Part shown: one piece after another, positions 58,716-64,000 of the stretch
How positions within the stretch are numbered: position 1 is the stretch's first letter
How the letters are laid out: the number at the start of each line of letters is the position of its first letter
From: Tenrec ecaudatus
Lineage: Eukaryota > Chordata > Mammalia > Afrosoricida > Tenrecidae
Direction of reading: 5' to 3'
DNA length: 64,000 bases
Assembly: GCF_050624435.1 (NCBI RefSeq)
Contig: NC_134540.1
Span: forward strand, 105,367,739 to 105,431,738
Translations under genes and position numbers: made by a program
The notes under the pieces: generated by a model
Told to the model about the DNA's origin: nothing
Seen by the model: the letters and a program-made list of their open reading frames with translations, nothing else
Database searches by the model: none

Positions 58716-59357
58716 TGACACCTAGCATAAGAGAGACCAACGGGGTGCTTTATAAATAATGCTGGCAGGGACTCTGTGTTTTTAATGCGATGAGGCTCTA
58801 CCTACCATCTTCAAGACAGTCAAGAAACAAACCAAAATTATCTAGAAAATCAGTGAATAAGAAAAGATGTTAAGACAAAACCTTCGATGTATGCCCCACA
58901 GCTTTTCACATTAGAAGTAAATGCTCTTTTAAAACTGAATTTGACCACATGTTAACCTCACTGTTGTCATCCTTGGGAGGATAAAGGGCAAATGATTCAT
59001 TAAAAAAAACCCCTAAAAACTTCAATGACATGCATTCTTCTTGCTCTTGCCTTTTGACACCTTTCTCCCAAAGTGCCTGAACAAGAAAGAGCTCCCCTTC
59101 AAGCCCCTCATCTCTAACGGCTGCCCTGTGAGGGAGGTGACTCACTCCTATGTTCAGTACACAGCAATACACCAGAAGCTGAATTTTTAAAATCTGAAAC
59201 TGAGTAAGATCATAATTCAAGAAATTGTTATCGTGAAGTTCCTACAAATGAAGTTACCGGGATTTAATTTCTTATCCACGAGAACGCTATTTTGCTGGAG
59301 CCTCCTTCCCTAATGGTGTGGAAGATGAGAGGTGTGGCCCCATGCCCTGCACTTGGT
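58716..59357. other. Unassigned intronic DNA
   Basis: No recognised element. Confidence 0.3.
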
Positions 59358-59577
59358 CCTAAAACCAAACCAAACTCGCTGCTGTCAAGTGGATACTGAG
59401 TCACGGCAGCCCCACAGCTCTGCTACTTGATCAGGTGTCTGCAGGACAGGGTAGAACGGGCCCGGAGGGTCCGAGACGGTAACTCTGCTGGAGTAAAAAC
59501 CCATCTTTCCCATGGCGGGGCTGGTGGTTTCAAACCGCTGACCTGGTGGTGAGCAGCTATGCCAGGAGGGCTCCTGA
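59358..59577 (-). mobile_element. AfroSINE
   Basis: 'aaaaccaaaccaaactcgct' tail at the left, 'ttcaaaccgctgacctggtg' and 'aggagggctcc' at the right. Confidence 0.88.
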
Positions 59578-60278
59578 AGAGTCACTGAAATTCTCAGCCT
59601 GCGTTGATTAGCTCTGAGAGGGAGGACAGGCTGGGTAAAATCCATGAAAACATGAATTGGACTTCTTTCAAAAGCATGTATTGTGACCTAACCCACGAGT
59701 GGCAGTGGCAGCCCTGCCCAGGCATGCCTGGAGCTCCAAGAGGGTCAGGCCAGCCTGCAGACAGTTTCCTCTGCGGTCGGAGGACAGGGAGCCTAGGCTT
59801 GGACCATGTGCACAATTGGGAAAAGCTTGTTTTGTTTGCTGAGAATCGCGGTGCAGAAAGCAAATTCTAGAAATTTGACATTTACACACTAATAATCTCA
59901 TCTGGGTTACAGGTTCATCAATGGACCCTAGAATGTAACTAGCACTCAAAACTGCACTCCTCCCACTGTTGCAATCGAATTCCACGCCATGCATTACATT
60001 TACTGATCATGGGCCGTCCATTCCCTTTGTCCTCTAAGGGTCCACAGCATTGGTACCACTGAGGCAGAGAAGCCTAGGCACTCACTCTTCGGGAGGCTCA
60101 CCCAGCCAGTCACCCGGTCCTGACTTTTTAACAGCGGTGCCCGTGTCACGGTGGCACATCGGAGGCACACCAAGCCCGCTTGTGTCATCACTGGTGACAT
60201 TCATTTTGACAGCTTGGTTGGGATGTGCTTCAGTTTTCCCCGGAGGAATTGACTGATTTCTTTTGTAATTAATAAGTA
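59578..60278. other. Unassigned intronic DNA
   Basis: No recognised element. Confidence 0.3.
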
Positions 60279-60519
60279 CCGTATGTACTCGTGCATAAGC
60301 CGAGTTTTTCAGCTCATTTTTTCCTGTTACTATTAATATTTTATTTTGTTTTCTCCTGATAGTATTAGCATACATATTTTTCATTTTAATATTGAAATCA
60401 CAAAATGTGCGAGATTTAGTGCTGTTTTCCCCCTGATCAGCTAATTTTTAATGCAGTTTTTGTGGTAAAATTAGGTGCCTTGGCTGATAGCGGGTTGATT
60501 TATATTCGAGTATACACAG
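60279..60519. mobile_element. TA-flanked MITE, second copy
   Basis: Ends CCGTATGTACTCG..ATAAGCCGAG and, on the right, 'attcgagtatacacag'. TA on both sides (60277-60278 and 60520-60521). The inner part is A/T-rich and differs from the 450-bp copy except near the ends ('aaattaggtgcc.tggct'). Confidence 0.75.
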
Positions 60520-60549
60520 TAATTTGGGGGGATACTGTTTGAACCTACA

Positions 60550-60583
60550 TATATATATATACATGTGTGTGTGTGCTTATATA

Positions 60584-60613
<30 letters not shown>
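60550..60613. repeat. TA/TG microsatellite
   Basis: Mixed 'tatatata' and 'tgtgtgtg' units. Confidence 0.9.
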
Positions 60614-60614
<1 letters not shown>

Positions 60615-60942
60615 TCCTTGTATACCGATGAGTCTTCCTTAAAGGAATTTTTAAGATGAAGGAAGCAGTATTGTGATTTTTCCAATAGCATAGCCACTCT
60701 TTCTGTATTTCCTCCTTGACATTCTACAGAAAGGGAAAACATTTCCTTCCTACTGTGTGTGTATGTAATGTGTATGAATGATCATCTATTAACCTCATTG
60801 TAAACTCAGGAATTTCTCCCTACAACCCCATCTCCCCCTGCCCCCAACCCGGAGGATTATATTACATTACCTTCATTTTTAATTTTGATGGTCAAATCTG
60901 GTATCAAAGCTTGAGCACCAGGTGCCCAGGTTAGGCCTCTGG

Positions 60943-61182
60943 GATCACACTGACGTCAGTGTCTCTGTGACATGCTACCATTAGCTATGAGATCACACTG
61001 ACATTAGTGTCTCTGTGACATGCTGCCATTAGCTATGAGATCACACCGACGTCAGTGTCTCTGTGACATGTTACCATTAGCTATGAGATCACACCGACAT
61101 CAGTGTCTCTGTGACATGCTACCATTAGCTATGAGATCACACTGATGTCAGTGTCTCTGTGGCATGCTACAATTAGCTATGA
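60943..61182. repeat. 48-bp minisatellite, five copies, with palindromic CRE-like core
   Basis: Five tandem units start at 60943, 60991, 61039, 61087 and 61135. Each has 'gatcacac.ga..t.agtgtctctgtg.catg.ta.cattagctatga'. The first unit contains the 14-base perfect palindrome CACTGACGTCAGTG, which includes a full CRE (TGACGTCA). The other units show mostly CpG-decay changes in it. It lies in the UBAC2 last intron. Confidence 0.97.
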
Positions 61183-61233
61183 AGCACTCTTTGGCAGCAA
61201 AGAGGTAACAATTTGTGCTGCTGAAAACTACTA

Positions 61234-61683
61234 CCGTATATACTCGAATATAAGCCGATCCGAGTATAAGCTGAGGTACCTAATTATTACCTGGGAAACC
61301 AGAAAAACTGATTGACTCGAGTATAAGCCGAGGGTGGGAAATTCAGGATGTGAATTAACAGAGACCAGGGGAGAGATGGAGCGCAGCCACAGACACATTC
61401 TTACCAGTTCAGCTGCCGGCGTAAGTGAATCACTACGGGTGCTTTTGCAAATTGGAGCTGTCCACATCATAGGACGGCTCTGATTGGTTAGATGTGAGTA
61501 AATAAACAAACATTCCAAGTCCTGCAGTGTCAGCGGGGCTTTGAATGAACAGCGGAAGAACAGCAATCACCCGCGAGATGTTACACCTCGCTGGGGTACC
61601 ACTGATCTGTGTATAAGCCGAAAATCAGTTTTTTAGCACAGTTTTTGTGCTGGAAAACTCGGCTTATACACGAGTATATATGG
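61234..61683. mobile_element. TA-flanked MITE, longest copy (450 bp)
   Basis: Terminal inverted repeats CCGTATATACTCG.(A/T)TATAAGCCGA at both ends, with TA on both sides (61232-61233, 61684-61685). Near the left end further 'ctcgagtataagccgag' subrepeats occur. No transposase. The 240-bp element at 12581 appears to be an internal deletion derivative in the opposite orientation. Confidence 0.85.
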
Positions 61684-61689
61684 TAACTG

Positions 61690-61850
61690 CTCCGAGGGAG
61701 AAAGAAAAGCTTTCTACTTCTGTAAAGAGTTACAGTCTCATAAACCCACTCAGAAATCCAGGGGGGCAGTTCTACCCTGTCCTATAAGCTCACTATGAGT
61801 CTGCACCAACTCGGTGGCAGTGAATTAAGCTTTGGTTTGGTATTTCTAAT
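61690..61850 (+). mobile_element. AfroSINE, head missing
   Basis: 'gctccgagggagaaagaaaa', 'gtaaagagttacagtctcat', 'ataagctcactatgagtctg', and tail 'ggtggcagtgaattaagc'. The MITE at 61234 directly precedes it and may have replaced or hit its head. Confidence 0.85.
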
Positions 61851-62178
61851 AGAAGAAGCTGCAGGATCACCTCATCTGAGTGTCACTATTTCTCTAAAGA
61901 GACCTGGCTCCCCTTAGTGGGGAGAGGTATTAGAAACCAAGATCTTGACACAAGATATGCTGTGACTACTGAAATGTCATGGGTTCTGAGCCCTTTCAGT
62001 AAACTGAGGTAAGGGTCACACACACACACATACACATTTCTGCCATCATGAGTTCATGATGACACCTCTAATTGCTATCCCACCCGACCCAGCTCCTCCT
62101 TGCTGTTCCCTGTTCTATACTTGTATTTTCCTTCTCACAAAGTAAGAGCAATACACTTATTCATATGCTCTAGGCTAA
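61851..62178. other. Unassigned intronic DNA
   Basis: Contains a short CA run near 62018-62030. Nothing else recognised. Confidence 0.3.
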
Positions 62179-62208
62179 TATATATATATATATATACACA
62201 CACACATA
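62179..62208. repeat. TA/CA microsatellite
   Basis: About 30 bases of TA followed by CA, adjacent to an AfroSINE tail. Confidence 0.9.
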
Positions 62209-62398
62209 CTTACTGCTATCAAGCTGATTCCAACTCATAGGGCAGGGGAGAACTGCCCCTGTGCATTCCTGAGGGTGTAATTCTTTACAGGAGTAGAAAT
62301 CCCTGCCTTTCTTCCACAGAGTGGCTGGTGGTTTTGAACAGCTGACTTTGTGGTTAGTAGCCCAGCAGTAACCACTATAGCCCCAGGGCCCTTCCTAG
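62209..62398 (-). mobile_element. AfroSINE
   Basis: 'tgctatcaagctgattccaa', 'gaactgcccctgtgcattcc', and 'ccactatagccccagggccc' in reverse-complement order. Confidence 0.88.
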
Positions 62399-62976
62399 CC
62401 TACTATACACACAATATCATTTTTAGAGTTGTTGTATTTATTCATTGCGAAGAATAAATCTTTTTAGGTAAGTGTAATATCTGTCTGGAATTCTTTTTAT
62501 TTTTCTTTAGACAGAGGTTATATAAACTACTACATTCAATACTTACTACTGACATTAATTTCCTTGGAAATATAGTTGGCTAATTTATTTGTTTCTTTTC
62601 ATTTTACACATGTACCGTTCATGATGTGATGTTTATTATCTACCACATTAACATAAATCCCCAAATCAAACCATATACATTATACTCCTTCCCCATCCCT
62701 TTTAGTCACCCCCATCTCTGCCTCTTCTAGGGATGTCAGCATCATAATTTCTCATTACATATGACATTGCAAATTTAAAAACAAGCTATTATGCCACACC
62801 ATGCCTGCTTCAAATGCCAGAGACCCGGATATCAACAAAAGCCCAGGTTGGAGTTTAATTGTTATAAAAGCCCTTCGTCTCTGCAGGCTGGGGTTCTTTC
62901 TAGCGTTGGTCACAGGCATGGCTGGCTTGCCATTTAAAGCCCGGGCTCAGGTGAGGGAGGAAGAGTAACTGATTAC
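62399..62976. other. Unassigned A/T-rich intronic DNA
   Basis: No certain repeat. It may include an old L1-derived stretch around 62600-62760. Confidence 0.3.
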
Positions 62977-63093
62977 CTGCTCCTCGGAAATTTCGAGAGG
63001 AGGGGATGCTTGCTGCTCAGATCCCCGACCATCCTGATAATTTCGTCGTTGGCGAAGAGGAGGGAAAAGGCGGTTCCAATTGATCATTCCTCC
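62977..63093 (-). CDS. UBAC2 penultimate coding exon (linker before UBA domain)
   Basis: Encodes exactly 39 residues in phase 0 at both ends: starts 'GGMINWNRLFPPLRQRRNYQ' and ends 'PPLEISEEQ'. This matches the cytosolic linker of UBAC2 between the rhomboid-like membrane part and the UBA domain. The acceptor on the minus strand is 'ctgtttttag|ggagga' and the donor is 'gagcag|gtaatc'. Its last residues 'EEQ' continue with 'VARLMEMGF' in the exon at 41379-41486. Upstream exons, including the membrane segments, lie beyond the window. Confidence 0.97.
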
Positions 63094-63715
63094 CTAAAAA
63101 CAGATCAACACATGTTTATCACACACAGAAGGAGCTGGACCAATACACTTTCAATACACTCACATCTATGCACTATGAAAGACAATGTTCTATCGGATTT
63201 ACGTGAGCAAGTCCAATCTGGCAGCAGCACAACAACGGGGTGGAACTGGTGAACTGCAGCGGGGCACAGAGCGTAAGGGAGGCAGTGAAGCTGCCATTTA
63301 TCTGTGCAATCCACACCACCTGCACAGCGGTCCAAACGAGCCTCCACCGACCCTGCTCCAGCTCAGCCTGACTCTCAGGGGGCCCAGCTGGCCAACTGTT
63401 TTGCTTTGGACAACCTCATGAAAACTTGGGGTCTCATAGCACGGACCCCTCAAAGTCGGCCTGAGCACGTGCCACCTGCAGATGTTGGCGCTTTCCCAAC
63501 CTTCTTGGTGTAAAGGAAGCAATTCTGTTACCGTGGGCTCGGGACAGCCGGGTTCTGTGAGAGGCTGTGTGGTAGGACAGCCTAGGCCGGTAGGTCAGAC
63601 GCTGGACCATTTTGAATGCCTCCGCACAGCGTCCCCGGAAGATGAAGGCACTTGAGAGTTCAGAGGTCAAATAGGACTGCCAGAACATTTAATTTTTATG
63701 AACTCCAATTTATCT
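63094..63715 (-). other. UBAC2 intron upstream of the penultimate exon
   Basis: Unassigned sequence. The open frames here overlap on both strands and have no recognised homology. Confidence 0.5.
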
Positions 63716-64000
63716 TTCCCCCCCACTTTTTGCTGATGTTTTGGGGGCATACTTGAGTCCATTTTAAAAAACAAGGGTCTATTTTCCAAAACAAGGTCTT
63801 AAAGATTTACCCTATCTTTTTTCCCTTTCTTATACATAGGGCATTTTGAGTTAAGTTTTGTAATATGGTGTGAGCTATGAGGCTAACTTTATTTATTTTT
63901 TGCATGTGACAATCTAGTTGTTCCAATACCATTTAATAAAGAGACTATTCCTTCCCTGGTGGACTTGGCATCTTTGTCAAATATCAATGGGATTTATCTC
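63716..64000 (-). mobile_element. Ancient L1 ORF2 fragment, reaches the window edge
   Basis: Reverse complement of a conserved L1M ORF2 stretch: 'tttttgcatgtgacaatcta' then 'ccaataccatttaataaaga' and 'tggcatctttgtcaaatatc'. Old and diverged. Confidence 0.65.

Larger units (their letters stand above)
41487..62976 (-). other. UBAC2 last intron (21.5 kb)
   Basis: Bounded by a GT donor (gtaatc on the minus strand, next to 62977) and an AG acceptor next to 41486. Phase 0. Its length comes mostly from repeats: a 4.1-kb L1 (42641), a 2-kb L1 (54862), a double-tailed L1 (57479), about a dozen AfroSINEs, three DNA-transposon MITEs and a minisatellite. Confidence 0.9.

Noticed and set aside
60943-61182. 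CRISPR-like array
   Set aside because: Units are contiguous 48-bp tandem repeats without unique spacers, and the genome is mammalian.

Overview
This is nuclear DNA of a placental mammal of the Afrotheria, most probably a tenrec (Echinops telfairi or a close relative). Three repeat signatures support this. There are about thirty tRNA-derived AfroSINE copies, and afrotherian RTE LINE fragments that share their 3' tail. There is one SPIN-type hAT MITE, and among afrotherians SPIN has been reported from tenrec. The species call is an inference from repeats and was not tested by alignment.

Only two genes can be supported. (1) The last two coding exons of UBAC2 lie on the minus strand (62977-63093 and 41379-41486). 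They encode the linker and the C-terminal UBA domain of this ER rhomboid-like protein, and a 21.5-kb intron separates them. (2) About 25 kb beyond the UBAC2 3' end, on the plus strand, is an intact one-exon class A GPCR of 352 residues (15392-16450). It resembles GPR183/EBI2, the oxysterol receptor, at roughly half of aligned positions. That is too diverged for GPR183 itself, which in human sits with GPR18 inside a UBAC2 intron that would lie outside this window. I read it as an additional EBI2-family paralogue at the same locus, with three of the four published oxysterol contacts kept and the fourth changed from Arg to Lys. This is the most interesting item here.

Layout. 1-8.2 kb: dense L1, RTE and MaLR repeats, including a 4-kb L1 inserted into a MaLR LTR. 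8.2-12.9 kb: mostly unassigned GC-rich DNA with AfroSINEs and a TA-flanked MITE. 12.9-15 kb: RTE, a (TA)48 array and an ancient L1 split by a MaLR LTR. 15.4-16.5 kb: the GPCR. 16.5-30 kb: unassigned DNA with old MIR, MER5A, MaLR, L2, RTE and hAT-like remnants. 30-35 kb: L1 3' ends, including a twin-primed inversion. 35-41 kb: AfroSINEs, a (CA)30 array and unassigned DNA. 41.2-41.5 kb: UBAC2 terminal exon. 41.5-63 kb: UBAC2 last intron, holding a 4.1-kb L1, an older L1, a double-tailed L1, AfroSINEs, the SPIN MITE, two more TA-flanked MITEs and a 48-bp minisatellite. 63.0-63.1 kb: UBAC2 penultimate exon. 63.1-64 kb: upstream intron with an ancient L1 piece.

The repeats record a clear order of events. 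Two recent 5'-truncated L1 copies have an unusually long 3' UTR (about 2.5 kb) with an internal ~250-bp tandem duplication that older copies in the window lack. Two other copies share a duplicated 3' terminus with a nearly identical A-rich spacer, which points to a double-tailed source element.
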